NCBI GenBank assembly: GCA_002197995.1
Contig: NGZR01000003.1
Span: 6,448,001-6,512,000 of the forward strand
Direction of reading: 5' to 3'
Length of the DNA: 64,000 bases
Source: Gaeumannomyces sp. JS-464
Taxonomy: Eukaryota; Ascomycota; Sordariomycetes; Magnaporthales; Magnaporthaceae
The notes under the pieces: model-generated
The model's input: only the letters and a program-made list of their open reading frames with translations
The model's database searches: none
What the model was told of the DNA's origin: nothing
Translations under genes and position numbers: made by a program
Shown: positions 32,266-46,620 of the stretch, in pieces
Numbering within the stretch: position 1 is the stretch's first letter
Layout of the letters: the number at the start of each line of letters is the position of its first letter

Positions 32266-35024
32266 ATGGACGACGACTTAGCGCTGAGGGACCTGTTTGA
32301 CGGCGCGGGCTCGTTCGCGGAGGTCATACAGAAAATGCACTCCTCACGCACCCCGGTCCAAGTCTTGCACGAAGAAGCTGGGTCACGTTGCGAGGCGGTG
32401 GATCACGACAGCGTTATCGCCCAAAACGGGCTCAGAACGACACTGAAAGCGGGCACAAAGCACTACGTCGGGAGAAGCCCCGACAGCATCGACTTTCTGG
32501 CTGCAATCATTCACACAAAAGTCTGGAGCAAGTCCAACCAGCTGGAGCAGACGCGATACGAGTTCCAGTCGCTTCACATGAAGGCGGCCATGAAGGCAGT
32601 CATCCCACAGTACAAGGATCACAACATCGAGTCGAGCAACTTTGTTATCTCCAACGAGCCTTATTTCTTGTTCTACTACCTGGACGAGCTATTCCAGTAT
32701 GGACTTACAGTCACGGATCCCATCGCGCGGAAGCACCTCACCTATCTCAACACATACACATGGCAGCTGTTTGAAGAGGCTTTCATGACCCGCTACAGCT
32801 TTGTCCAGCTTGCACCGGAATCCCCCTCGATCAACTTTGTGAACCTCTGGACAATTTTCAAACCGGGAGATCTGGTCTGCGTCCAGAAATGGAGCGGCTC
32901 CAAGCTTGACTACACAGCACTCAGGGTCTTTCGGTTCGTTTGCATGTCGTTGGGCCATCCCATCAGTCCCACAGCGAGTGGAAGCGAAAACAACACCCAA
33001 CAGCAGAACCACTGGAGAATTATTGGTGTCTCCCTCGATAGCAAACCAGAGGGCCCGCGCCCCGGCAACTACTACGACTTGATCCGCGAATTCACAGGGC
33101 TTGCTTCTATCTTTGAAATGGCCATCTGCCCCCTTCAAGGCCACCCTGAGGAGGAAGCCATCAGGAAAGCCCTGCTCGAGCGGGGCAAGACCTTCGCAGA
33201 GTTTCATCGGGAGCCCTGCCACCGACAGTACAAGAGCAGGGTAAACGGATCAGTGGTAGGTTGGCAAATTTGTCTGGCGTTTCGCTTGTTGACGACTTGG
33301 TGTGGGCAGCCCAACTGGCAGAGGCGGCGACCAGGCGCGGATACCTAACGAATTGTCCTTCTCCGCAGGTGACGCGTCGTGTAGTGATTGACCCAACCAG
33401 GGAAACCGAGGAAACCAACCAAAATCGCTACGATAATAGCGATGACGATGACAGCAGTGACGACGATAGCCATGGGTACGACCCAAGCAATTGGCTCAAC
33501 ATCCACGACAAGACCCCGAAAGATCACTGTCGATCTGGCGACGCAGCCAGATCGACCCCCACAGACGAGGAGTATATTATATGCAGCCCATTTGTCACCG
33601 GGTATGATCTGAACGTGAGGGCGTGGTCCTCATTCCGTGTCGGCACCCTCGAGGCTGTTGACTACCAGTCCGAAGTCTTCTCCCAGTCGCTCTTGCTCAA
33701 TAATGTCTACAAGGATAGATTTCCTCACTCGTCGAGGAAAAGTTGAAAAGGCCTGCCGGCAGGAGAGACAGCATGATCAGAGGGAAAGGCAATGGGCTCG
33801 TGTTTCTCTTACACGGAGAGCCTGGGACGGGGAAGACGCTGACAGCCGGTACGCGCCTTTGCTTCTTGTCTGGCTTACCTATCTTCTATACACAATATTT
33901 GATAACGTGGCCTAAGCTGAACCTCCCCCGTTTTCATCCTCGGACAGAGAGCATCGCCGAACATTGCCGGCGACCCCTTCTCAGAATCGACGCGAGCACC
34001 CTAGGGGCGACCCCGGACTCTGCCGAGAAGGGTCTCAAGCAAGTGCTATCACTCGCTGCGAGGTGGAAGGCCATAGCGCTGTTGGATGAGGCCGACGTCT
34101 TCATGGAGCAACGCACCACATCGGATATTACAAGGAACAGTCTCGTCGCAGGTGTGTCGTCGCGCCTGTCAAGCACCCCTGATTAGGCCTCTAGCTCTCC
34201 CAAAATACTCGGTTGGCGCCATTGTGGTATTTATGGTAGTCTCTGCTACTAACCTAGTTCGCGTACATGGGACAGTCTTCCTGCGAGTCCTGGAGTACCA
34301 CAACGGAATCCTTTTCCTCACCACCAATCGCGTCGGCGTGTTCGACGCGGCGTTCAAGTCCCGTGTGCAGGTCGCGATCCACTATCCGCCACTAGACGCC
34401 GACGGCCGCAGGAAGCTGTGGTGTCGGTTCCTGGCCAAGACGTCATTCAGGGGCAAGCTCCCGGATGTCAGTGGTGGCTCCGGCCCTTCTTCATCGACCA
34501 GGGCCGAAAACGACGACACGGATGATTGGTTGGAACGGCTGGCGGCCAAGCCCTTGAACGGGCGGCAGATCCAGAACATCATCAAGGTTGCCGCCGCCGT
34601 AGCGAGGGGCGCCAAGGTTCCCTTGACGGCCGAGGGCCTGTGGAACACGCTTCAGAACGTGATTGCATTTGACAGGGATTTCGAGCAGGACTCCAAGCGA
34701 AAGGCTGATCTAGAAGACCGAGGGTGCTGTTGTGCCCGGGAAGCGTCGGAGACTCTGTTAAATGTTTGTCGGGCAGGTAGAGGAATGAGCAGAGGTGGGC
34801 TAAGGTCTTGGTTCATTTGTACCTTCAGATTTCCCCTGCTCGTCAACTGTGCCGCGCGAATCGTTCTTCCGCCAAGGCCAAGCTTCCGAGTCGTCCAAGA
34901 CTTGAACGTTGAAACCTGCTGGCCCAGACCTAAAAAGTTAAACGTGCACATTCGATTGATGGTAGCGACACATATTGATGCCGCTGCTTGTCGTCGCGGT
35001 CAGGTGGGACGGAGGCCAAGGTAA
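32266..35024 (+). CDS. AAA+ ATPase, fungal type
   Basis: P-loop ATPase of a fungal family with a long N-terminal domain. Exon 1 (32266-33255) starts MDDDLALRDLFDGAGSF and encodes ~330 residues of that domain. Introns: 33256-33368, 33850-33947 and 34152-34275, all GT-AG and in phase. Exon 2 has an acidic, low-complexity run of Asp and Ser near 33425-33470, then KGNGLVFLLHGEPGTGKTLT (Walker A). Exon 3 has LLRIDASTLG and KAIALLDEADVFMEQR (Walker B). Exon 4 has GILFLTTNRVGVFDAAFKSR (sensor 1 and arginine finger) and IHYPPLDADGRRKLWCRF. One 1-nt frame change near 33715-33725 (before LVEEKLKRPAGRR) interrupts exon 2. The tail after about 34775 is less convincing and a further intron may end the gene earlier than 35024. 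Substrate unknown. Confidence 0.75.
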
Positions 35025-36191
35025 CGGTAACCACACCCACGCGCGACTTGCAGCGCCTTCCATCCACTGCCGGGCAGCCATGTGGAGGCTTGCAGCTACC
35101 AAGCACAGGTTGCAGCTCGTCGCCCCTGCAGTGCGTGCCGTGCCTGCCGCCCAGCCATTTGCATTCAAGTGCTTCATGCCCACTGGGAATGGACCCCGCC
35201 AGATTTTTGTTTGTCTTAATAATCTGCCAATTTCAACTCCATTGACTCCTGCAGTCCCAGTCCAGCCCGCCACCCAACCGCAATAGCAACCAATTCCTCC
35301 GAGTCGGTCCGCGCTATTTCGGGGTAATCCCTACAGTATCAATCATCGCAGCATTGGCAGGCGTGCTATCGAAAATAGGCCACCAGTCAGCATCGCTAGC
35401 AAGCAGCACTGGCCTCGCAAAAGCGCCAGGCACCAGTCGTTGAGCCGCACTGGCGGTCGACAGCCACCTGGCCCGGCACAGCAGACTGCAGAGACACACG
35501 TGGTGGCTACTATCGGCCCGGCCACAGCGAGACTTGCTGGGCAACGTAACGTTGCGCCACACCGGCCAGCCCAACACCAACCAGGCCAGACGTCGTCAAC
35601 GGCGACGTCACAAGCCCCCAACTCTACCGCCCCTCCTGGATCCCCTGGCGAGAGGTGCACCGCAGGGCCTTTGGTGGGCCAGGCCTGGTCGCCCTGCACG
35701 GAAAGCAGGGAAACAGACGGTCGACGGCAGATGACAAAATAAACAAAACGACTTAAGAAAGCATATATATACATACATGCTTGCAACAACGCGTGCCTCC
35801 AGCTGCTAGTCGGGCGGTGGTGGCCCTGAATCGTACCAAGATCTGGTAGCGATCCCGAGGTCTTGTCTTGGCCCTACCGTTCCCAGGACACGCGCTCATC
35901 TCATTTGGCACAATAATCGGATCCATCTCCTGTTCTTCTTTTGAATACCTCTCCCCCTTGATGTTCTCGTCTGAGGGTTGATCGGTGGTATCCCGGCGAG
36001 GAACATCGAGCTAGACCAGGATATCATTCACTTTTGGCGCAGATCTGCGAACCACCCGCCCGCTCGCTCCTTTTCCCTATTGCCCGACGGCACCTGCGCA
36101 ACTATATTACTGCGTGCCTCTCCACTCCCACAATCTCCCTCTCCCTGCACACCTGCCCGGCGCCACTGTCAATCCCCTCACGGCCTCCACA
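35025..36191. other. Intergenic, upstream of GH20 gene
   Basis: Contains the hexosaminidase promoter, with CT-rich sequence just before the ATG. No other gene seen. Confidence 0.45.
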
Positions 36192-38117
36192 ATGCTGCTC
36201 CCTCGCAGCTTGTTGTCGCTTTTGTTCCTCGTCTCGAGCGAGCCCGTCTCCGCGCTGTGGCCTGCACCGCAGAGCTACTCCAAGGGAAACACGTCGCTTT
36301 TTCTGAACCCAAACATCGAGGTTACGTACAATGGAGGACCTGTACGCTGGCAATCTTGCTCCCCTTCCTCTTCCTATCCCCGGTTTGGCGACGTCTGTGG
36401 CGATGAGGGCGAGCCTGGTGCTAAAGAAGCGATGAAAATCCAGGTGCCATACACATATGGCTACGTGCCCACCAGCATAGACAGCAAGCAGATTGTCCAG
36501 GGCGGCGTCTCCCGAGCCCTGGACGCTGTCTTTCAGAAGGGTATCGTGCCCTGGAAACTGAGGCCCAAGAATCGCTTGAATGAGTTTGAGCCTCCGCTGG
36601 ACGGCGTCAGGCAGACTGTAACGAGCCTGGCCATCACGCAAACGGCACCGGACCAGAAAAGCGCGTTCAAGCCGCTTGCGGGCGAGGTCGATGAGTCGTA
36701 CAACCTGACGGTGAGCAAGTGCGGCGCCGCTAAGCTGACGGCTGTGTCTTCTGTCGGCGTGCTCCGTGGCCTCGAGACCTTCTCGCAGCTCTTTTACCAG
36801 CACTCGACTATGTCGGCCTGGTATACGCCATACGCGCCCATCTCGATCCAAGACGCGCCTAGGTACCAGCATCGGGGCATCCTCCTCGACACGGCCAGGC
36901 AGTGGTATCCGGTGGACAACATCCTGCGGACCATCGATGCCATGTCGTGGAACAAAATGAACCGGCTGCACATCCACGTGACCGACTCGCAGTCGTGGCC
37001 GCTGGACCTGCCGTCCATGCCCGAGGTGGCGCGTGAGGGTGCCCACCGGCGCGATCTCATCTATACGGCCGAGGATGTCAGGCGCATCAACGAGTACGGC
37101 GTCCAGCGCGGTGTCGAGGTGATCCTCGAGATCGATATGCCGAGCCACATCGGATCGCTGTCGCACTCGCACCCGGAGCTGGTCGTGGCATACGCTGAGT
37201 GGCCCTACTACTACTGGTGCGCTCAGCCACCTTGCGGCGCGCTCAAGCTCAACGACTCACGTGTCGACGAGTTCCTGGGCAAGATGTTTGACGACCTGCT
37301 CCCGCGAGTCGAGCCCTACACGGCCTACTTCCACACCGGCGGCGACGAGCTCAACGCCAACGACTCGATGCTGGACGAGAACATCCGGTCCAACCGTTCC
37401 GAGGTGCTGCAGCCGCTTCTGCAAAAGTTCTTTGACGTGCAGCACGACCGGGTCCGGAAGCACGGCCTGACTCCCATGGTCTGGGAGGAGATCCCGCTCG
37501 ACTGGAATGTCACCCTTGGCAAGGACGTCGTCGTGCAGACCTGGCTGGGCTCAACCAAGAAGCTTGTGGAGAAGGGCATCAAGATGATTGACAGCAACTA
37601 CAACTTTTGGGTAAGAAAATGCCGGTCCCTCGAGACCCAACGCACTCGACGTTTCCTATATTGACACTGCTATCCCACGACACAGTACCTTGATTGTGGA
37701 AGGGGCCAGTGGCTCAACTTCGCCAACGGGGCGGCGTTCAACCAGTTCTACCCCTTCAACGACTGGTGCGGGCCGACCAAGAGCTGGAAGCTCATTTACT
37801 CGTACGACCCGGCGGCAGGGCTGAGTGCGGAGCAGGCCAAGCTCGTGCTGGGCGGGGAGGTGGCCGTGTGGAGCGAGACGATCGACCCGGTGACGGTGGA
37901 CTCCATCATATGGCCGCGGGCCAGCGCGGCGGGCGAGGTGCTCTGGTCAGGCCGCATCGACCCGGCCACGGGCCAGAACCGGAGCCAGATGGACGCCATC
38001 CCGAGGCTGTCCGAGATCAGGGAGCGCATGGTGGCTCGCGGCGTGGGCGCCTCGCCGCTTACCCAATTATGGTGCACGCAGACAGACGCCAAGGAATGCC
38101 AGCACCCCGTCTTCTAA
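36192..38117 (+). CDS. GH20 beta-N-acetylhexosaminidase, secreted
   Basis: Secreted enzyme that cuts terminal N-acetylglucosamine from chitin oligomers, used in chitin turnover and wall remodelling. It is intact: exon 1 36192-37610, intron 37611-37685, exon 2 37686-38117, 641 codons including the stop by exon lengths. The signal peptide MLLPRSLLSLLFLVSSEPVS is followed by LWPAPQSY, the usual mature start. The GH20b domain spans to about residue 215. The catalytic barrel opens with APRYQHRGILLDTARQWYPV and LHIHVTDSQSWPL. It has the catalytic Asp-Glu pair in HTGGDELNAND (residues 385-386) and closes with VWSETIDPVTVDSIIWPRAS. Several N-glycosylation sites are visible (NTS, NLT, NDS, NRS, NVT). 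I chose ATG 36192 because the frame upstream adds no signal peptide. Confidence 0.95.
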
Positions 38118-41100
38118 TGTCGGGATGTGAGGGCGGCTTAGCGAGCCCTCCACATCGTCTTGCCCTCTTTCATCATTTCCCGCTTGGGCACGAACCAGAA
38201 AGCAGCCCCATCACTACTCCGCCTCACCAAGGGCCAAGGACGGCTCGTAGTTCGTTGTTGTCGCCCGTCGTGTGCTAAGCCAGGCAGACACCCGCGCTCC
38301 CTTTTCGCCTTGGCGATGCTCTATGGACGGAAAACGGGAGGACTTCATACTTCATGTACATACATACCATACCGCCTTTGGTTTATCTCAGTCTCTTTCT
38401 TTGCATACCTCGAGCTGCATGGGCCTACTCTTCTCCCCGTAAACGGGGCCAATGATAACGAGAATTTCTTACACTCGACCAGAGGCTGTAGGGCCATAAA
38501 CAACGGGACAGCACACCCAGTGGAAAGCTCACGTCTCCGGTGGCACCAGGTGCTACCAACCTCGCTGGGGCAAAGCTGAGGAAGAGGAATATTGTGTGGG
38601 TGTTGTTTCCTGTGTTTTTCCGAAGCCGTGATTACGTATGGCGGTGGGGTTGGCGATGCTGATGCTGCGGCTTGCCGGACAAACCGGGTCGGATGGCGTC
38701 CAGGCCAGTCGATTGGGCTCAGCTCGCCTTCAGCTGCCACGCACGTAGCCTGGTCAAAGCGTTTATGAGATGCTACTGCCCGACTAGCTCGGAGCCAAGA
38801 AGCCCCACGCGAGAGAGCACAAAGATGCCGCCGCACTCTTATTTGCCTTCCTCCCGTCTCCCCTCGTCTCTGGACTTCAGCCGCATTCGGCCTGGGCGTT
38901 CGTCGACTGCGTGATGTCTGCCCGGTTGTCTTGGTCGCAGCGAGCTTTGTGCGCGTGCGCCCGCATGGCCTCTACCCCCGTGCCGTGCTCTTGTGCTCGC
39001 GTAACCCCATCCGGAGCCCCCAGCCTTTGGGGCACGATGAGTGGTACGCGTTACGAGGCGAGTATCCGTGTCTTTTGCCCGTCTTATTGCATGCACTCAA
39101 ACAGGCACTTATAGGTGTATACCTACATATGCTGGTTCGGGCCGAGGGGAGTTTTGGGCATGGTATGGCACATCATGCAGGCAGCCAGAAGGATGGTTGG
39201 AGATTGGAGATTAGACTCGGGCATGCAGGTCTAGGCTGCCTCTCGACCGTGTGTATAAGGGAGAAGAAGGGAAGAAAAAAAAAAAACCGGCCTACGTGGT
39301 CAAGCAACGGGGAAGGAAAAAAGAAAAAGGCCGTCTTGCACAACACCCGTTATAGTGCTTATCCTCCGTTCCGAGTGCCGGGACGTGCTGCATGCGAAAA
39401 TGTGGGGGAGAGACGGGAGGCGATCCGACCTGCGGGAGCTCTGAGGGGCTGGGAAGAGAAGCGAGTGATGTTCCTATTGGGCCACACCTGCAAGGTTTGG
39501 TTGTCTGTCTGCCTTGACGAGAACGAGTTGAGTTTTCTTGGCATGGATGGAAGTGCTTGGGCTTGCGGCGGTCACGTCAGGACAGGCCAAATTGATTCAA
39601 GGCTGTGATTCTCCATCGGTGTGCTTTTTTGTCTTCATGGACGCCCGTTCGTGCTTCGTTTCTCTGCTGTCCAATAGGAGGTACCCGCTGCGGAGCGACT
39701 TCTCCATGCCATCGACAATCGACAGTGGGAATCGGGCGTTTCCCCAGAGACATGGTGGTGCTGGTGGGGTTTTTGGGTGGGCCACCTTCCTGGATTCGGC
39801 TAGTGCCGGCGAGCACTTGGGGTCTGGCCTTCCCATGGTCGCCCGCCCTCCTCACTCTCCGTTCCCGTTGGACACGGCTTGATGCTGTCCAATCTCGCAC
39901 CGCCGGGATTTCCTGCTGCGTGTGTGCGACGCATCCATGCGCCCGCCTCGTAACGCCATCCTCACAGCGTCTGAGCATTCGATCCCGGGGTGGTGTTTCC
40001 CCACGTCAGTGTGACAAGGAGTTGATTGCAATCCCCTCGCCGCCGCCACCGGTTTCGATGCTTTTTGACAGGTCATGGCCGAATCCTCGTTGGAAGGGAA
40101 GCACGCACACAAACACCACCGCCCGGATTGGACCAGCGGCGCGCTCCCAGACACCGTCCAGTCGCAAGGCAGACGATGCCTCGCGACCTCCATACCCGAT
40201 CCAGCTAGGTGATAGGTATTGCGCGCTTGACGCTCCTATAGGATGTGGCCGCTCGCTACCTTGGCACGCCTACCTTGTTCTCTTGTCCCTCGCCGGCGTC
40301 TCCACGTTCTATGCCTCGGCACTGAGGCCCTTCCCCTCATCTGTCCTGCCGAGATCTACAGGCTATACAGTACGTGGACGCGGGGTACACACAGTGCCTC
40401 TTCCTTCGGTTCCGTCCTCGTCCTCTCATTGGGATCTATGTGCACCCCCATCTATGCCTTCCCGTTAACGACTTTGACTTGCATCTGCACACGAGAGAGG
40501 AGGACAAGTGCCCACCCAGGCAGCCAGCCGACAGGCTGTATGCACTCGGAGCCTGTGCTCCCTACGTCCAGTCAGTGACTGACGAACACGTCTGTGCCGG
40601 GACAGGGGGCCGATGCTTCAGCGACGTCCTCACTCGTCCGAACCTGCCCGTGGGCTGGCATCGACGCGCACACACAGAGAAGGTACTCTCCCGCGTCTCA
40701 CTTTTACCCTTTAGCAACTCTTCTGCTTTCGTGACGAGTGGCTGCCCGCTCAGAGGCCTGCCCAGCCTGCGTGAAAACCGGGCGGAGGGGAGCAGCCCCC
40801 AAAAACGCGTAACCGCAACCTTGAAATATGGGACGGCCACGAAATAATCTGTGCGTTCTCACACCTCTGCCTTACCACGGCCCGGTACATACTCCGCAAG
40901 CATGTACATCGCACCGTATACGCCACAACATGCACATGGCGCGTACCCACCAAGGCACGAGACGGAAACACCCATGGAATCAGCCTACAGCATACACCGC
41001 GATGCAGTGCTGTATCCGATTCCGATACCACGTCGTTCGTCACGACCTTGTAGAGGCAGGGCGCACGGGGCCAGCGGGGGTTCGTTTTTTTCGGCCAGCG

Positions 41101-41947
41101 AGCTGGGCCAGACACCACACCAGATGAGAGATCTCAGGTACTATCCTGCGTGTGGCGCCACCCTGGGTACCCTGGGTACCCTGGGTAGGGGAAGGGATCC
41201 CTTTGCCCACCATCACAGCGGCGAGGACCAAGAACCCCAGTCGTGGCACCCACGAACCACCCCTCAATAGTATGCCATGGAACAGCCAGCGTACACGCAT
41301 CCAACCATTCACTCCGTCGGCCAAACTTGGTCTCCGGCGCTCCTGGCCGCCTGGAAAGGGTCGAGCCTCTCGTGTATATCCATCCTAAAAGCCCCAGGCT
41401 CGGAGGGGCCACACGCACTCACTTGGCTCACTCGCACACACATCAACTGTGTATGGCTAAACCTCAATCAGGCACTTTACCCTGCCATCATCCAGAATCC
41501 ATCATCCATCGCTTGTCAAGTGCTGCACTAGTGACTCTCCAGCACATACTCAAACTACCCGCCATCCTTCCTCCTGCCTCACCTTGCATCCCGTCCAGAC
41601 CCTCCGGACCCTCCCTTTTCACGAAGATCCGCCTCTTTCTCCTCTCCACTAGGCTATCTCTCTTTAAAAGGTCTACCCCTGCCACCTCACCTATAATTGC
41701 CCACCCCTTTACTTGAAGATATATCTGGGTTGATATTCATCCAGGGGAGCGATATCACCTTCCCCTTCGACCACATGTTTGTGGCCGATACCTGCCTGGC
41801 AGTCACATCTTCTAGGACTTTGAAGCAGAGGAGGGCACTGTTGGTAAACCCCTTGGCCCACGCCCCTTTTTAACTCTCGGCTGGGTTCAACACCAGTCGA
41901 ATAAGGGTATAGGAGCGCTCGGGCCATCGACAAGTGCCCAAGTCAAC
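38118..41947. other. 3.8-kb stretch without a supported gene
   Basis: Only overlapping, compositionally biased open frames on both strands and no recognisable domain. Contains a 9-bp tandem repeat (41162-41188) and short A runs near 39280 and 39320. The last few hundred bases must hold the P450 promoter. The rest may be UTR, regulatory DNA or a non-coding transcript. Confidence 0.45.
41162..41188. repeat. Three 9-bp tandem repeats
   Basis: CCTGGGTAC three times, the last copy ending in G. Minor repeat. Confidence 0.7.
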
Positions 41948-43712
41948 ATGGGGCTCCTCGAGGCAGTCCTGGACCATGTCTCCGTCAAGGGGACAATGGT
42001 GTGGTTCGTTGGATCGCTCGTCGTCTACCTGGCTGTCAACAGGATTATCGAGGAGATCAAGATCAGGAAGCTAGGGTCACACGGCCCAGCGATGCGTGCC
42101 GATGCACCTTTCGGTGAGTAAGCCCCCTCCTGAGGTGCCAACGCCTGACCCTTGCTCACACATGGGCGTGCACCTCCACGACAGGTCTCGACATGATATA
42201 CAAGACTATAAAGGCGACCATGGCGCACAAGAATCTCGAGCTGTGGATATCGCACTTTGAGCAGACGAAGTCGTGGACGATCGAGGGTCGCATGCTGACG
42301 CGGCGCATCGCGCTGACGGCGGACCCGGAGAACATCAAGGCGCTGCTGGCGACGCAGTTCTCCGACTACGGCAAGGGCGAGCCCTTCCACCGCGAGTGGG
42401 AGCCCTTCCTGGGAGACAGCATCTTCGCCACTGACGGCGACAAGTGGCACTCCAGCCGCCAGCTGCTGCGCCCGCAGTTCATCAAGGACCGCGTCAGCGA
42501 CCTGCACTGCTTCGAGACCCACATCCAGACCTTCTTCCGCTGCGTCGCAAACGGCGGCGCCCTCGGTGGCGAGGACCAGCCTGTCGACATGAGCGCCGTC
42601 AACGGCCGTCGTCTGGACATTAGCGACCTGTTTTTCCGCTATACACTCGATGTTGCTACCGACTTCCTGCTGGGCAAGGAAGCCAAGTCTATGACGTGAG
42701 TTTTCGCGGCCGATATCAGCCTTTCCATGACAGCCACCAAGAAAAATGCTAACATGTGACAACAGGACACATCGGACCGAGTTCGCCGACGCCTTCAACG
42801 AGGTGCAGCGCATGCAAAACATCATCTCGCGCGCCGGCCCGCTCCAGGGACTGGTGCCACGCAAGTCGTACAACGCGGGGCTGAAGGTGGTGGACGATTA
42901 CATCAACATCTTCATCGAGCGCACCCTCCGCCTGTCGCCCGAGGAGCTGGCCACCAAGACCAAGTCGGACCAGGGCTACACGTTCCTGCACGAGCTGGCC
43001 TCGTTCACCCGCGACCGCAAGGTCATCCGCGACCAGATCATGGCCGTCCTGCTGGCCGGCCGCGACACGACGGCGGCGACGCTGTCGTGGACATGTACGA
43101 GCTTGGCCCCACCCGGAGTGCGTCAAGCGCCTGCGCGCCGAGATAGCCCAGGTCGTCGGCTTCGACCGCACCCCACCCGACCTACGCCGACCTCAAGAGC
43201 ATGAAGTACCTGCAGAACGTCATGAACGAGACGCTGCGCCTCTACCCGGCCGTGCCCTTCAACGTCCGCCTCGCCCTGACCGACACGACGCTCCGCGCGG
43301 CGGCGGGCCCGACGGCTCGCTGCCGCTGCCGGTGCTCAAGGACACGCCCATCGGCTACTCGACGCTGCTGATGCAGCGGCGCGCGGACCTGTACCCGCCC
43401 GCGTCGGCCGAGTTCGCCGACCCGGCCGTCTTCAGCCCGGAGCGCTGGTTCGTGTGGCAGCCCAAGCCGTGGCAGTACATCCCCTTCAACGGCGGGCCGC
43501 GCATCTGCATCGGGCAGCAGTTCGCGCTGACCGAGATGGGGTACGTGCTCGTGCGCATGTTCCAGCGCTACGACCGCGTCGTCAGCTACATGGCCGAGAT
43601 CGACGGCGGGAAGCCGACGCTCAAGGCCGAGATTGTCCTGCAGCCGCACGACGGCGTCACGGTCGCGTTCTGGGAGGCCGGGGCTGCTGGGGCCGAGAAG
43701 GCTTCTTGTTGA
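41948..43712 (+). CDS. Cytochrome P450, CYP52-like alkane/fatty-acid hydroxylase
   Basis: ER membrane monooxygenase. Exon 1 (41948-42113) has an N-terminal anchor, [20 protein letters not shown]. Introns 42114-42184 and 42696-42765 are canonical and in phase. Exon 2 has [20 protein letters not shown] (C-helix WxxxR) and [18 protein letters not shown]. Exon 3 has the I-helix [12 protein letters not shown], the ExxR stretch [35 protein letters not shown] and the haem loop [17 protein letters not shown] with the Cys ligand. This pattern fits the CYP52/CYP539-type clan of fungi, known for terminal hydroxylation of alkanes and fatty acids. Exon 3 changes frame three times (near 43105-43115, 43168-43180 and 43295). 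Each is a single-base event beside C or G runs, so sequence error is likely. About 560 residues if repaired, the usual length. Confidence 0.85.
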
Positions 43713-43932
43713 GATGCGCGGGCGAGGGAGGGATATGGAGAGGACCGAAAAGAGTGGGAAGCGCGGGGTGAATGGGAGAGGAGGGCTGGCCGTTGGATGG
43801 ATAGCACCACGCCCCCATACTCCAAATGCGTCAGAGAGCGATTTTCAACGAAGTATGTTTGGTGCCGCATGATCGATTGCATGCAGCAAAGGCATCGGCG
43901 GCATAGCCTGTAGGGGGACAGGTGCTGTACAC

Positions 43933-44013
<81 letters not shown>

Positions 44014-44730
44014 GCGCCGGTCTCTGTATCAGTGCCAGCTGGCTTCGCGTAACTTTTGTACTGAAAAGGGAAGAATCTGCACGACCTTTGCACTGAGAAA
44101 AACCCCCGAGATCCTGCTGCATGGTGCTCGCCTTGCATGCGTGGACACATGGAGGTAGGTGCCTACCTACCCAGGCCATTGCTCAGAACAGGCTGCAGTT
44201 CTTGCGAGTGTAGTCCCGCAGCGGCTGTTTGGTCCGAGGCCATTTATTCGCCGTTTTGGGCTTCGCGCAGGTTTCACGCCTGCGTCCCTGAATGTGCGGT
44301 GCATGGGAAAAGCTGCAGCATCAAAACGTAGGTAGGCGATCGCGGTGGCAGAGCTCTCTATCTAGATCTATGTATAGCCCTCGTCCCGGCGTCTCTCATC
44401 CATTAAACCCATCACGCCAACGCATCATGATGGCGGAGGCCGCTCGGGCGGCACCAGGTGCATACATACGAAAAAAAAAAAAAAAAAAGGAATTCCGTCT
44501 CATGGCCGTGCGGCCGTCTAATAGCATTCGAGAGCAAACCCGAAACACGCTCGACTGGATGAGGTAGTAGCATCGCATAACATGAAATAAAAGAACAAAA
44601 AATAGGACGACTCGCCCTCCCTCTTTCCTCATTCGCATCCACTTCCCCTATCGGGATATCCACCCCGGTAGATCCCCTCCATGACGGGGCGCGCCATTCT
44701 CGGCCGTGGCGGCGGCGGCGGCGGCTTGTC
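43713..44730. other. Intergenic between convergent genes
   Basis: Lies between the 3' ends of the P450 (plus) and UGM (minus). Contains the CTGT microsatellite (43932-44014) and an A18 run at 44471-44488. No gene. Confidence 0.5.
43932..44014. repeat. (CTGT)n microsatellite
   Basis: About 21 uninterrupted copies of CTGT, 83 bp, in a 3' intergenic region. Likely length-variable. Confidence 0.95.

Positions 44731-46620
<1,890 letters not shown>

Noticed and set aside
36102..37172. 356-codon open frame on the minus strand
   Set aside because: It is the exact antisense of the intact GH20 gene. High GC makes the opposite strand open. No domain, and composition is skewed to Arg, His, Val and Leu.
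38931..39608. 225-codon plus frame as a gene
   Set aside because: Composition is irregular, with Lys and Arg runs from short A-rich tracts. It has no domain, no splice logic and no start context.
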